DNA of 64,000 nucleotides from Chionoecetes opilio (GCA_016584305.1 JACEEZ010000391.1:580001-644000), one strand, 5' to 3'. Shown: positions 9,486 to 20,708, counted from the first letter of the stretch. Program-made: numbers and translations. The notes: a model not told the origin generated them from the letters alone.

Positions 9486-10249
9486 ATGTCACGTGAGAGG
9501 TACGACAGAGGTTTCTACAGAGGCCACTGCCCCCCTGCCACTCCAGACACTGTCCCACCACAACGGAGCGAAAGGCACCACGAAGGTCACCAGTTTGCAC
9601 GCGATAACCTGGAGAGAGCACCAGCTCACCACTCCAGACACGATCCACGATGGGCCGGTGGAACGCATGAGCCTCTTGAAGAGTTACACAGCACCCAGGC
9701 GGGACACGAGGAGGGAAGAGGACAAGAGCGGCGACACACACACGCTCAACAATCACATGGACATGTTAACAGGAGGGAACAACCGAGGTACGGACAGGAT
9801 GGCGAAGGCTCACAGTATTTCGGTCACAATCCATCACCGCCCAGGCCAAGATGGGAGGCCGATTTGCAGCATATGGATCAAGGCCACACACCAGCCTGAC
9901 GAAAGGGAATCTGACCTCCTGGACCAAAGAAATGAATCAGGCATCAGCAGCGGAAGGCGAGACGGCCACTCAAGGTTGCAGGATGTGAGAGATGGACGTG
10001 TGGAGGAACCCTTTCAGTACGACCACAGAGAGGAGCACCGAGGCCACAACAGAGAGTCCTTCGAGGCGTCTACCCCTGGATACGACGAGGCCCAGGAAGG
10101 TGAACACAGAGGTAGTCGCCAGCAACACTATAGAGGAGATACTCAGCATGAGCCACCACTGGGATATCAAAGTGAGCCTCCGAGATCGTCGTCTGGATGG
10201 GAAGAAAACATCCAGAATATGTTGCCATCACAGGTCGATATTCATAAAG
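9486..10249 (+). CDS. Tmc: TMC exon 1 (start codon; frame problem inside)
   Basis: ATG at 9486 lies directly after a TTTCAG acceptor, so an upstream leader exon is likely. The first frame (MSRERYDRGFYRGHC...) stops at 9899, while the frame that splices correctly onward runs to 10249 and is open from well upstream. GAG/GTACGG at 9787/9788 and TTTGCAG/C at 9869/9870 would join the two frames exactly; a one-base assembly or mutational insertion is the alternative. Donor AAAG/GTAAAG. Confidence 0.65.
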
Positions 10250-11072
10250 GTAAAGTTCATCTCCACTGGATTGAGTACACATCATCAGATTGTGTCATTA
10301 TCAGATTATCATGAATGTATATGTATGAAAAACCTGATGAATGAGACATACAAACACACAGACAAACACCAACAAATAAGCGCTAACAAAATTTGAAAGC
10401 AAAAAGTATTACATTTTCTTTTCTTTAATGCTCAGGAACACTTCGCTTTCGTGGGAGTCTTCGCGACCGTAGGACTTCCCGCGCCAGCCACGACCCCGCC
10501 AGGAATACGCCGGACCCTCAGGACGAACGTGAGGCAACACCTGGTTCTTGGCAACGATTCGATGCTCATTATTTTGCTGAAATCCCACAAATGATACAGT
10601 ACTCCAACTCTTTCTTAAATTGAATGATTAATAGGGGAACTTTATGCAGGCAGACACCATGTGATGTATGTACTCTTATACTCAATTTTACGTCGTGTCT
10701 CCTCCAGTCAGGACGGAGGGCGAGGTGTTGGAGGCCCTCAACTCCCTGCGAGATCAGCCGTGGTCACTGGATCGGCGCAGGGAAACCAAAAAGCGACTCA
10801 ATGCAAAGCTGGTCAGTTGAGGGACTTTCATATCAGGGGCGGATCTACGGCAGGTAACGAGAGCACATTCCCTTTCCGCCGCCCCCCAACAAGAAGAACA
10901 TGCGACCTGTGAATGTTGTAATGTTGAAAGTAACGAAAATTACACCAATGAAATGTTACTTGAGAGTCCAAAAGATACTTCTTACATCACCTTGACAATG
11001 CGAACAAGGAGACGATAATCAGTTACTTTCCTTTCCTTCCAGCACTCCAAAACAAACTTAGATCCGCCCTTG

Positions 11073-11142
<70 letters not shown>

Positions 11143-14100
11143 CACACACACACACACACACACACAATATACACACACACACATATATACACTACATAGT
11201 ACATACACACACACACACACACACACACGCACGCACACATACACACCGCCTGAACTTGTTGGTTAGGTGGGTTAGAGCGTCAAATGCCATTCTGTGGTCC
11301 GGTGTTCTATCCCCGGCCCCCGCTCGTTCCCGGGAATTTTTCCGCTGAGGAATTCGGGCGGTTATTGTCCCTCTTGAGCAAGGGGATGGGGGAGGGGAGG
11401 TGAGGTGTGTGAGGTACCAGGAGACCATGGGTGAATGAATGACATATAAATAAACGCATATTAGCCAATCAACTCGCTGGCATGGTCTCGTCCGCAGGCT
11501 AACACTGAGGTGAAGTGGTACTCAACGCGGCCCGTGGCAGAGGCGATGAGGAAGAGCAAATATTCCGTGGCCAAGGTCATCCAGGCAAACTACGTAAGAC
11601 ACCTGCTTCTTTCCACTTTTCTGGGTTTCTGGTTAGTTTCAGCTCGAATGGAGACAGGCCAGAGGGGGAACACTTAAAACAAAAACCTATTATGCCTTTC
11701 AACAATGAGAGAATAAGAATAGGGACACAATTCACAAAGACCTCATCCAATGTGGTAGTTGCAGTGATGTGGTAATTTTGGAATGTATGCCGAGCTAGAG
11801 AGAGGAGGAAGGTTTTTTTTAAGATTTTCTTCTCATCACTTATCTGTACACACTAAATCATTCATCACCACTGTCTAAAAAATCATCACCACCATTATGC
11901 TCACCTCCACCACCACACTTATCTTTGTCACTTCCGATACCACCACCACCACCACCACCACCACCGTCATCATTACTGCCAATACCACCACCACCACCAC
12001 CACCACCACCATCAACTGTCCGCCAGCGTGCAGCGGTCACAACCTTGCATGTGGTGACTTGAGTCTCTCCTCAGATATGGCACGACGTCTTCAAGCGCAT
12101 CGAAGGAAAGTTTGGGTCGAGCGTGTTTGCGTTTTTCAATTTTCTTCGAGCCATGATCCAGCTGAACCTGGTGCTTAGCCTGGTGCTGGTCGGCGGCGTG
12201 GTGGTGCCCTCCGCCCTGCTGGCCGGCGCCCCTGACTTGCAGGCGTGTGGATGGAAGGCGGTGGACAACTCCAGCGGTGACCACGACACTTGCCTCGACT
12301 TGACATTGGTGACAAACGATACTAAGGTGCATTAAATTTCATGTTATTTTGATCATTATAATCAAGGAATTGTCAAGGCTGAAATCATATCACAATGTGT
12401 TTGTACATAATCTTGACGTATCAACTGAGTCATGATATTCTTATTCTTCTTGATATGATATTCTTTTAGTAATGGAGAAGGGTCAAATAACATCTCGTTA
12501 AATTCCATTCCCTTTCTTTACAGCTCAAAGGCTGCAACTTGAACTATACCCAAAGCCTCGTGAAAGACCACGAAGGGAATGTAATCAAATTAGTTCAAGA
12601 TTTTCTGCAGGGCACAGGCTTCCTCGAGTGGACGATTCTCTTCTCAGGTCGCTACCCAGCCTCGGCCGGCGACAACAGCTACCTGATCAGCCTCGCGTAC
12701 CTTCTCTCAGTCTTTACTGCTCATCTAATTTCCTTTATCTTTGTCTTGTACTTCGTGGCAAAATTCTTCCGTCAATTACCTGCGCGGGTAAGAGAAAAAT
12801 CCTCGACTCTTTCAAGCGTTATTTTCACCGGCTGGGATTACACGGTGCGGGAAGCTAAAGCGGCCAGCACGGTGCACATCTGCATCACAGGAGAGGTGAG
12901 GACGGCCTTTGATGATGAGCAATTCCTTCACAGAAAGTTACGTCGCACGAAGAGGGAATACGTTACTCTCATCCTCACACGAACCTCCATCAACGTTCTG
13001 GTTGTCGCCCTAATTATCGGAGGCTGGACGGGTATCTATTTCCTCGTGAATGTATCCCAGAAAAACATTGATGGCGGCTCCACTCAAATGTTTGTATGGG
13101 AATACGCTCCGACCGTCATTGTGGAGGCCATCAACTTTTTGTATCCCATGTTTTTCACCTTCGTGGTGCCTTATGAACAATACCGCGGTCACACGGAGCT
13201 TCTAGTCACTCTCATTCGCTGTGTCTTAGTCAGATTAACATCTCTGTTTGTTCTTATGTTCACGAAGGTCATTGTTATATCTCAGGAGACACGAAGCTGT
13301 GACCCCACAGATCCTTACATATGCTGGGAGACGGATCTCGGAAAGCAGATCTATTCGGTCTTCATTCTGGGTTTCATCGTACAGGTCGGGATGACGTTTG
13401 TAGTGGATGTCGCCTGGAAAGCCCTCGGCCGCCTCGACAACCCTTTGTTGAAGAAGTTGGCTCGCAATGAGTTCTTCGTGCCTGGCCACGTGCTGGACGT
13501 TATCTACCTTCAATCTATTTGTTGGCTGAGCATCATCCATGCCCCGATTGTAGCCATTGCCTGTTCGCTTTACTTTTGCATGCTTTTCGGGTTCAAGTTG
13601 TTCACTGTATCATACACGTGTGTTCCGGCGACGCGAGTGTTTCACGCCTCCCGTTCTTCGGCCATGTTTATGACTATCCTCTGCCTCGCCTTTCTGCTGT
13701 GCCTCGTGCCCAACGGCATGGTGCTCCTCTATCTTCGCCCCTCTCTCTCCTGCTCGCCCTTCAGGGGACTCGATTACAGCTGGCAGGTGCTCACCTACTA
13801 TGTCTGCAGGATGAGCGGCTCCACCTACTGGCTCAGGTAGGAACTATGTAGCTACGTATACATATAAGGGGCGTTATAACTTTCCTTGAGGGGCAGGAAT
13901 TCTTTGACAGCAAAAACATACACTAGTGTCAGTTAGCTGTAAGGGATACTATCATGAAATACAGTTATCATTGATGCTTTGTATAAGTATCAAACAAATG
14001 AAGTGAAATACTTATTTAATAGAAAAACTATTGAGCACGAGTAACTATTATATTAACGAGTAATAACTATTATTAGTTGACGGTCTTATAGGTGGATGAA

Positions 14101-14440
14101 GACCTGATTTTAGTAACTTTCACCACGTGAGTTCATGTCATATGACACGAACTCATTATACGTTCAATACGAAGCCCAAACTTCCATACAAATGAGCATC
14201 TTAATTAATGGAAGCAACTCGCGTAATCCCGGCAGGTGGTTGGTGTTCAGCGTGGACGAGACGGTGGTGGTGGTGGCGGTGGGCGTGGCCGCTTTGCTAC
14301 TCCTCGTCTACTACCTCTCCCTCGTTAACATCCGCAACGCCCTCATCAGGCGGCTGGAGAAGAAGCTCAAGCATACAGCCAAGGACAAGGTTTTCCTTAT
14401 GTCAAAATACACGCAACAAGAACTTGCCTCCAGACACTGA
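9486..14440 (+). CDS. Tmc: TMC (transmembrane channel-like) family membrane protein, seven exons
   Basis: TMC proteins are multi-pass membrane proteins; several are mechanotransduction channel subunits. Exons proposed: 9486-10249, 10436-10598, 10712-10811, 11498-11593, 12075-12326, 12524-13836, 14236-14440. All junctions after exon 1 are GT-AG and phase-consistent. The N-terminus (~300 residues) is charged and low-complexity, so probably disordered and cytosolic. Exon 3 holds a TMC-like PWSLDRRRETKKRL segment, exon 5 the IEGKFGSSVFAFFNFLR region and first membrane span. Exon 6 holds the family signature CWETDLGKQIYSVFI (usual form CWET.vGQE.Y) and VLDVIYLQSICWLS. Exon 7 gives a last membrane span and basic tail. 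Product ~935-965 residues. Exon 1 opens in one frame (9486-9899) but leaves in the +1 frame: either one extra base near 9860-9899 or an 82-base intron (9788-9869) with matching phases. Subtype not resolved. Confidence 0.88.
10436..10598 (+). CDS. Tmc: TMC exon 2
   Basis: Acceptor TTCTTTAATGCTCAG completes a Gly codon. Encodes a basic segment (RFRGSLRDRRTSR) and then FDAHYFAEIPQMI. The donor is taken as ACA/GTACTC at 10598/10599, because it pairs in phase with the acceptor at 10711; a second candidate donor lies at about 10542. Confidence 0.65.
10712..10811 (+). CDS. Tmc: TMC exon 3
   Basis: Encodes TEGEVLEALNSLRDQPWSLD and then RRRETKKRLNAKL, the conserved juxtamembrane N-terminal region of TMC proteins. 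Donor CTG/GTCAGT in phase 0. The acceptor could instead be four bases upstream. Confidence 0.75.
11060..11240. repeat. (CA)n microsatellite in a TMC intron
   Basis: Nearly uninterrupted CA repeat with short TA-rich interruptions, immediately 5' of a SINE, within the intron between exons 3 and 4. Confidence 0.95.
11245..11445 (+). mobile_element. tRNA-derived SINE in a TMC intron
   Basis: GTTGGTTAGGTGGGTTAGAG resembles an A box and CCGGTGTTCTATCCCCGG a B box, as in a tRNA-derived head. The body ends GACCATGGGTGAATGAATGA, shared in inverse with the repeats at 6327-6560 and 7925-8095. Confidence 0.65.
11498..11593 (+). CDS. Tmc: TMC exon 4
   Basis: A 96-base, phase 0 to phase 0 exon between TCCGCAG and TAC/GTAAGA. 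Encodes ANTEVKWYSTRP followed by a basic helix (AMRKSKYSVAKVI). Confidence 0.75.
11880..12012. repeat. (CAC)n trinucleotide repeat in TMC intron 4
   Basis: Runs of CAC/ACC units close to the acceptor of exon 5. Open frames here encode only Thr, Gly or His tracts. Confidence 0.9.
12075..12326 (+). CDS. Tmc: TMC exon 5 with first membrane span
   Basis: Phase 0 at both ends. Encodes IWHDVFKRIEGKFGSSVFAF, FNFLRAMIQLNLVLS and a long hydrophobic helix, then a Cys-containing loop. The IE..FG..V..F..FLR pattern is a hallmark of the family. Acceptor CTCTCCTCAG, donor AAG/GTGCAT. Confidence 0.85.
12524..13836 (+). CDS. Tmc: TMC exon 6, main channel domain
   Basis: A single 1313-base exon carrying most membrane spans. 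CWETDLGKQIYSVFI near residue 270 and FVPGHVLDVIYLQSICWLS are TMC signatures; C-terminally, a Cys/Arg-rich YTCVPATRVFHASRSS precedes another span and SLSCSPFRG. Acceptor TTTCTTTACAG; donor CTCAG/GTAGGA in phase 2. Confidence 0.9.
14236..14440 (+). CDS. Tmc: TMC exon 7, terminal
   Basis: Continues in phase after CCCGGCAG. Encodes VFSVDETVVVVAVGVAALLL (last membrane span) and a Lys/Arg-rich cytosolic tail ending EELASRH-like residues and TGA. Candidate poly(A) signals are ATTAAA at 14534-14539 and AATAAA at 14811-14816. Confidence 0.85.
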
Positions 14441-14911
14441 GAGAAACCTGGACTTATGTATATTGGACTATTTTCAGTGTTATCTTTATCAGTTTCTCGT
14501 ATTCTCAATTACGAAACTTTGTATTGCTGTCGGATTAAAGCTTGATCAGCCATGTTTAAATACCCTGATTAGCTACTATTAATTTGAGAAGAGGGCAGGT
14601 AGCCCGTTGCCCTGGATCCGCTGGTGGCGGAGGGTTTAGTTTGAGGGTGTCGTCACCTTGCCTTGGATGATGCCTCTGGCTTATATACTTGGCTGCTCAA
14701 GCGGTACCTGAGGCTGATTTTACCGTGTATAGATCTAGAAAGGATGGGGTACTTTAAGGACATCAGTTCATACAAAAAAAGGAAAAAAAAATTAGTTTTT
14801 ATGTGTGCACAATAAAGTGTTCAGCCCATATGTTTGTTTTCGATGTAGCCTCATGTAGGGGAGACCGGTATCGTGTGGGCAAGTGTCTGTTTATGAGGGA
14901 ATGTCTGTTTA
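14441..14911 (+). other. Probable TMC 3' flank and an F1-family fragment
   Basis: The early part probably contains the TMC 3' untranslated region (see poly(A) candidates under exon 7). From about 14838 the sequence CGTGTGGGCAAGTGTCTGTT is shared with 16493-16570 and 18915-18935 and belongs to repeat family F1. Confidence 0.5.
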
Positions 14912-16228
14912 AGCCCCCGTCACACATTCCATAATGGAACCACGAAAGCGCCAACAATGCAATGCGCAGCGCCGTCATGGTCCTGGTTATGGGTCCATCG
15001 TGACCGATCGTGACGCTCGTGACGCGCTCGGCCGAGGCCACGAAAAGTTAATGCGTGCACTAAAAAATCGGGAAGCTCCCCGATTTTTGTACCCAACGCA
15101 GCGCTATCATAAGTCTATCATGACGCTATCGTTATCTATGTAGCAGCTTCGTGACACTATCGTGATAGTCGTATGTCTATCGTGACGAGGTGTCATGGGA
15201 AAAACCGTTGCAGTGTGTCACGATAGAGCTAATAATGTGTCACGATTGTCCTAGGAAGGCGTCACGATAACACTAAGAATACGTCACGATAGCGCTAAAC
15301 ATGTGTCACGATAGTCACGATAGACCAACAAACTTTTCGCGGGAACGCCGCACACGTGGCTGGACAATGCCTTCGCGCCCTTTAAACCGGCGGCGACACC
15401 TCGCTTCCCAAGCAAGCCATGCTGCCGGGCCCTTTAAAATCAAAGTAACTATGGTATAAGTTACTTTGTTTAAAACAACCGGCGGCGACACTCAAATTTG
15501 AATGCTGGTGACCCTTCATCCCTACCTTCCCCCCTCTTCCGCCTTCTCCTCCCTTTCTCATTCACCTCCACCCACCCTCTACTACCTACCCCTTCCTCCC
15601 TCACCACATGGTGACACCCCCCCTCGACCCCCTACCCCCATACTCCCTCACCACGCGGTGACACCCCCTTCCCCCTACTTCCTACCCCCTACTCCCTACC
15701 ACGTGGAGATGCCACCCACCCTCTTGTAACCACACATATCCCCACCAACACCACAACGCCTTCTCCATCCCCAACCCTCCTCCCCCTCGTTTCCCTACCA
15801 ACACCCCCTTCTTTATTACAACCCCCCTCCCCCGTTTCCCCCCCTTCTCCATCACCAACACGTACCCACCACCGTTTCTCCCACCTTTATCTCTACCCCC
15901 CCTTCCTTCTCCATCACCATGGCAACATCCACCCACGGGTGAGGCTCTTGACGCTATCGTGATACGTTCATGGCACCGTCATGGCACAGTCGTGGTTATC
16001 GTAGCTCTATCGTGACGACAAAATGACCGTTGATTTTCCATTCGTGACGTAGTCTTACAGCTGTCATGACTCCATCGTGACCATCTTACGACCATCATGA
16101 CACATACGTACAGGCAGCGTGACATTGTTGTGAGGCTATCGTGGTCTGCGATTATCGTGGTCAAATTTCACGATAGCATCAATAATCAAATTGGTGGCGC
16201 TATCGTGGCTTGATTATGGAATGTGTGA
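14912..16228 (+). mobile_element. PIF/Harbinger-like non-autonomous element, copy 1
   Basis: Begins AGCCCCCGTCACACATTCC and ends with the partner ATTATGGAATGTGTGA; the last CGGGGGCT is lost, so the right end is eroded. Inside both halves are many TATCGTGA/TCACGATA units and long C-rich CCCTACTCCCT blocks. It is ~1.3 kb, with an additional ~170 bp block of TCACGATAG units (15200-15325) missing from copy 2. No transposase. Confidence 0.8.
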
Positions 16229-16865
16229 ATTAACAAAAGGCACAGAAAACGGGAGTTGAGGGGAGTAATTACTAATTTTGACTTGATCAACAAAGGCAAG
16301 TCCAGGCGGCATATTCTCCACGCGCTCTCCCTTTTCGGCAGACCGCTAGGTTATAGGTAAGGTTAGAAAAACGTTAAGTTAGGTTAGGTTAGGTTTAGGT
16401 TTACTTTAATTATAGTAACTTTGTATGGGAATCACAATGAGGTTATTTTCAAGAAAATCCTGTCAAAATTAATAGTTATTCCCCTCAACTCCCGTTTTCT
16501 TTGCCTTTGTTAGTAAACAGACATTCCCTCATAAACAGACACTTGCCCATACGACACCGGTGTCATGTGAGCAGTAGTCTGTTTACGAGGTGCAGTCCGT
16601 TTACTAACAAAGGCGTGTTAATCAACAAACTAACAAAAGAAAACGGGAACTGCGCACGCGTTGAGGGGAATATTTACTAAATAATATTTAATATTGACTT
16701 GTTGATCAACAAAGGCATGTCCAGGCGTCCTACGACAACAAACCCGTCTTTATTTATCAACAAAAGGCGGGGGGGGGGGGGGCACGAAGTGGAACACTCG
16801 CCGACGTCGGCAAGAATTCCTACCGGCGACAGTTATAGGTATAGGTTTTGAGCATATATGATATA
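16229..16865. repeat. F1 repeat family, copy interrupted by a Helitron (continues 17571-17660)
   Basis: F1 is recognised by AAAGAAAACGGGAGTTGAGG, TTGATCAACAAAGGCATGTC, AACAAACCCGTCTTTATTTA and ACTCGCCGACGTCGGC. Copies or parts lie here, at 18780-19040 and as an inverted pair at 20329-20708. Also present are TTAGG units at 16373-16395 and the uninterrupted target CATTCCCTCATAAACAGACA at about 16506 used by the second Harbinger-like copy. Nature unknown. Confidence 0.7.
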
Positions 16866-17570
16866 CTAGCCGCAAAGCCGCCCTCCGGGCGGACTTTTTG
16901 GCTAGCTCCTGCGGAGGGCTATTGGTGGTGGGCCTTTGGCCCACCACCTGTGTTTAGTGGGCCTTTGGCCCACCAAACACGGACTCTCCAGATAGCCCCT
17001 TCTAACTTTCCTGAAATCATGGATGTAGAAATGTATGTATTCCCCCCACCCATTCACTCACCCATTACCCATCACCCCCCACCCATTCACTCACCCATTA
17101 CCCATCACCCCCCACCCATTCACTCACCCATTACCCATCACCACACACCCCTTCACTCACCCATTACCCATCACCCCCCACCTATTCCCTCACCCATCAC
17201 CCATCACCCCCCACCCATTCACTCACCCATCACCCCACACCCATTACCCCACCCATTCACTCACCCATTACCCATCACCCCACCCATTCACTCACCCATT
17301 ACCCATCACCCTACATCAAGGCTTCCTCAATTCTCGCAATCCACTTTTTTTTCACAATTATCGCTAATAGGCTGTTAAAAAAAAAAAAAAAGCGATCGGA
17401 TCATATCATAATTGGGCTTAAAACCTTCCCCTGGTCAACCCGGTTCCAAAAATGTGCCATATGAGGTGATTGCGCCACGGGGGGCGGAACCTATACCACA
17501 CACACACACACACACACACACAGACAGACAGACAGACAGACAGACACACTTTCGCTTATATTATTATAGA
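16866..17570 (-). mobile_element. Non-autonomous Helitron, 705 bp
   Basis: On the - strand it begins TCTATAATAATATAAGCG and ends CTAG, 8 bases after the perfect hairpin CCGCCCGGAGGGCGG. It lies between A (16865) and T (17571) with no target duplication; the empty site is seen in the F1 copy at 20465-20490 (GATATATGAGGCATTC). TC start, CTAG end, subterminal hairpin and AT target are the Helitron hallmarks. Contents: an exon-like fragment shared with 1437-1485, a CACCCATTACCCATCACCCC minisatellite and a CA/CAGA microsatellite. No Rep/helicase gene. Confidence 0.9.
17040..17315. repeat. Minisatellite inside the Helitron
   Basis: About eight copies of a unit of roughly 33 bases built from CACCCATTCACT and CACCCATTACCCATCACC. 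The open frames across it are repeat translations. Confidence 0.9.
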
Positions 17571-17660
17571 TGAGGCATTCAATTTCGTACAGAAATGTCC
17601 TCTGAGCACGAGATGGGGCCACCCGTGTTCAAAAATGCAATCTGCCCCACACAGGTAGAT

Positions 17661-18779
17661 CATATTCATCTGATACTACACATCAGAATAGTATTTTCTT
17701 TTTAATTAGCAAGATGCTGTATTCCGTAAATTTACTCATGATTTACTGCAAACAGGCTATATATAATGGTTGTAATGGCTAGACATTTTATATGCATTCA
17801 GTCCCCATATTTGCGCTTGGCGCCAGGCTGTTGTCCCCGCTGGCGGATGCCAGTTAATGTTTTTCTGGTGGCGGGAAAGGATTCCAGTCTGTGGGAGGGG
17901 TTTTAGGCTCATAGTTGCCTCCCCACGAGTAGCAGGGTGCGCTAGCAGAGACACCCGAAGTAAATTGCATGTGGTGGCTGATAGGAATTCAGGCATGCAT
18001 AATAAGAAACAGGGTATAGAAAATATGTTTAGATGAGCTGAAGTGGCAACGCGCCACCAGCCGCCATCTTGGAGCAGCCAGGTCGAGGCAGGGCGACCTG
18101 CCTCGGCCCCACTCTGTTACAGGTCACGGCCACGACTACACCTCCCCCAGCCGAGGACGTCTTCTGGACCTCTCGCCACCTCCTTCCAGTTCCCCGCGTG
18201 TCTGGTGCTTGATTCCTGCTAACAGACGCAGGGCAAGTCATACCGCGAGGAGAAGGAGGGCTTGGTAGAGGCAGACGCAAGCTGGGAGCAAGGAGCGAGT
18301 CGCTAGACAGGAAGTCGACCACGTGTGTGCGCGACGAGGACCACAGGCTCGAGGCTACAGGTTCTTATAATCATAATCCATAACCCCTTATATCTATTCC
18401 CCAGCCAGATAACCAGAAGCGGTAGGCTATCATAGGCATATGTAGGGAAGATATTTAGGGCGTGATTGAGTGGATGAATCTTGTGTTGGGGGTGCTATTT
18501 TTGTTATGTGTAGATCTTGTAAATAAACTAGATAAGGTGTTTACCAAGTGTTTATTGTTTACCCTGTATGTAGTCCTGGACTGATAGCTTCATAGTGAGT
18601 CAAACAAACAACCCGAAGGTGATTTAATTATTGAGAGGTAAGTGAAGTCTAAGTACTTAAAACCCCCAGTAAAAATCTAAACCTTTACAATGGTCCTTCA
18701 CATCAGTAATACAAAAGCAGAGCGCATTATTCGATTCATGAATGTTTTTCCTATGAAAGAATAAAAACAGTATACCCTC
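17661..18779. other. Unassigned stretch with a GC-rich block
   Basis: 18030-18350 is GC-rich and contains small frames without recognisable domains; it could be a repeat or a promoter-like block. 17780-17960 reads like a dispersed repeat (GGCGCCAGGCTGTTGTCCCC). AATAAA at about 18521 is a possible poly(A) signal. No gene could be supported. Confidence 0.35.
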
Positions 18780-19040
18780 CCCTACTTTAGCGGACATTCA
18801 ATATTAGTAAATATTCCCCGCAACGCGTGCGCAGTTCCCGTTTTCTTTTGTTAGTAAACAAAGGCGGACTGCACCTCGTAAACAGACTGCTGCCCACACG
18901 ACACCGGCGTCGCGTGGGCAAGTGTCTGTTTCCGAAAAGCAGTCCGTTTACTAACAAAGGCAAAGAAAACGGGCGTTGAGGGGAATACTTACTAATATTG
19001 ACTTGATCAACAGAGACATGTCCAGGGCAGACATTCAGAA
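18780..19040 (+). repeat. F1 repeat family, second copy
   Basis: Shares AACGCGTGCGCAGTTCCCG, GGGCAAGTGTCTGTTT, CAGTCCGTTTACTAACAAAG and ACTTGATCAACA with the copies at 16229-16865 and 20329-20790, here arranged as partly inverted halves around about 18900. Confidence 0.65.
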
Positions 19041-19149
19041 AGAGTTAAAGGGCGCGGTGTTTAGCTTAACTAACTTCCTCTATTTGTACAACCCGGAAGT
19101 CGCGGGGATTCTGGTACGAGATATGGGAGTGGCGCTACGGTGTCACTAT

Positions 19150-19280
19150 GGGCTTCGATAGCTGATTGGCTGAGCGAGTACAATTACATCACAGCCTCGC
19201 CAGCGAATCACGTAGTATTTCTCAAAAAGTTTCAGCCAATCACAAGGCTTCCACGCTCTCAGCTGTGTTTATAAACAAAT
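19150..19280. promoter_or_regulatory. CCAAT-box cluster with TATA-like motif (tentative)
   Basis: GATTGGCTGAGC at about 19162 and CAGCCAATCACA at about 19234 are opposed CCAAT boxes, followed by TTTATAAACAA at about 19268. This resembles a eukaryotic promoter arrangement, but no transcript or coding exon is evident downstream. Confidence 0.25.
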
Positions 19281-19284
19281 TCAT

Positions 19285-19935
19285 CATCCACACCAAAATG
19301 CTCCACCCTTCTCCCTCCTCCTCCTCCTCCACCTCCTAGCTTCTCCTCCTCCTCTTCCTCCTCCTAACCTTTTCTTATAGCAGCCGGCAGCAGTTGTAGC
19401 AATAGCAGCAGCAATAAAATATAAGCGGTGTTTTTGTCGTCCAAGCATCGTCTTATATAGTACGAAGACCACTCCAATAACACTTGCTGAAATGTTTGTT
19501 ACACGGCTTATATTTTATTACTGCTGCCACCCCCCTACCATCACCACTGCCACCACTCCAACCACCACCAACTGCTATAAGAAAAGGTACTTCTTCCTCC
19601 TCCTCCTCCTCATCCACCTCCTAGCTTCTCCCTCTCCTTCTCCTCCCCCTCTTCCTCCTCCCAACCCCTTCCCACAGCAGCCGGCAGCAGTTGCAGTAGC
19701 AGCAGCAGCAATAGCAGCAGCAGAAGCAGCAGTAATAAAATATAAGCCGTGTTTTTGTCGTCCAAGCATCGTCTTGGTACGAAGACCACTCCAATAACAC
19801 GCTGAAATGTGTGTTACACGGTTTATATTTTATTACTGCTGCCACCACTACCACTATCACTGCTGCCAATACCACAACTACCACCAACTGCTACAAGAAA
19901 AGGCTAGGAGGAGAAGGAGAAGGAGAAGGAATATA
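19285..19935. repeat. Tandem duplicated unit with TCC and CAG tracts
   Basis: Two units of about 330 bp. Each has a CTC/TCC-rich block, a CAGCAG block, then AATAAAATATAAGC, GTTTTTGTCGTCCAAGCATC, GAAGACCACTCCAATAACAC and an inverse TTATATTTTATT. The first runs from about 19300 and the second from about 19590. The short inverted AATAAAATATAAGC...GCTTATATTTTATT pair brackets each core. Confidence 0.75.
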
Positions 19936-20328
19936 ATTATATTATATGTAGTACCTTGTCTGTTTCGCGGAGCTGTGCGTGGTGGTGTATGGTGTGGTGA
20001 GTCATGGTGAGATGCCAACATTCGCCACTCGACCCATCACCCCCATAACAAACTCATTACGAGCGGATGGCATTGTAATATGGCCTAATTTCATTTGTAT
20101 ACTTGCCCTGTTCAGTTCTTGAGTCAGAAAACATCATATATACTCTATTTATGAGTATTTTTATGTATATTGCGTGCTCTACAACTGCCTGGAGGCAGTT
20201 GTGTGATTTTGACAGCTCAACGTCTTTAAATACGTCATCACTGTGCCTGCAGAATCCCAAAAGTTGCCCAGAACAGCTGTTGGAAGTCGCTAGGTCGTGC
20301 AGACCGGAAGTAAGCCTCTCTGAATGTA

Positions 20329-20708
20329 GCCCCAGGCGTCTTACGACAACAAACCCGTCTTTATTTATCAACAAAAGAGGGGGGATGGGCACGAAGTGGA
20401 ACACTCGCCGACGTCGGCGAGAATTCCTATCGGCGACAGTTATAGGTATGGTTTTGAGCATATATGATATATGAGGCATTCAGTTTCGTACATAAATGTC
20501 TTAACCACCCGTATATACCCCCATCTCCTGCTCAGAGGACATTTCTGTACGAAATTGAATGCCTCTTATATCATATATGCTCAAAACCATACCTATAACT
20601 GTCGCCGATAGGAATTCTCGCCGACGTCGGCGAGTGTTCCACTTCGTGCCCCCCCCTCTCCCTTTAATGATAAATAAAGACGGGTTTGTTATCGTAGTAC
20701 GCCTGGAC
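20329..20708. repeat. Inverted pair of F1 arms (~165 bp each)
   Basis: 20331-20490 is repeated in reverse at about 20540-20705: CCAGGCGTCTTACGACAACA at one end, ACTCGCCGACGTCGGCGAG in the middle and ATATATGATATATGAGGCAT near the centre. It can form a cruciform with a loop of about 50 bases. It contains the unoccupied form of the Helitron target. Confidence 0.85.

Noticed and set aside
9472..10314. 280-codon frame as the whole TMC first exon
   Set aside because: Its apparent start at 9472 is TTG, not ATG, and the ATG placed right after the splice acceptor is in another frame. Its second part is used in the model.
17040..17315. CRISPR-like regular repeats
   Set aside because: Units are contiguous and degenerate with no unique spacers, in a eukaryotic Helitron; it is a minisatellite.
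16848..17378. 176-codon Pro/His/Ser-rich frame
   Set aside because: It crosses a Helitron end and its minisatellite; not a gene.
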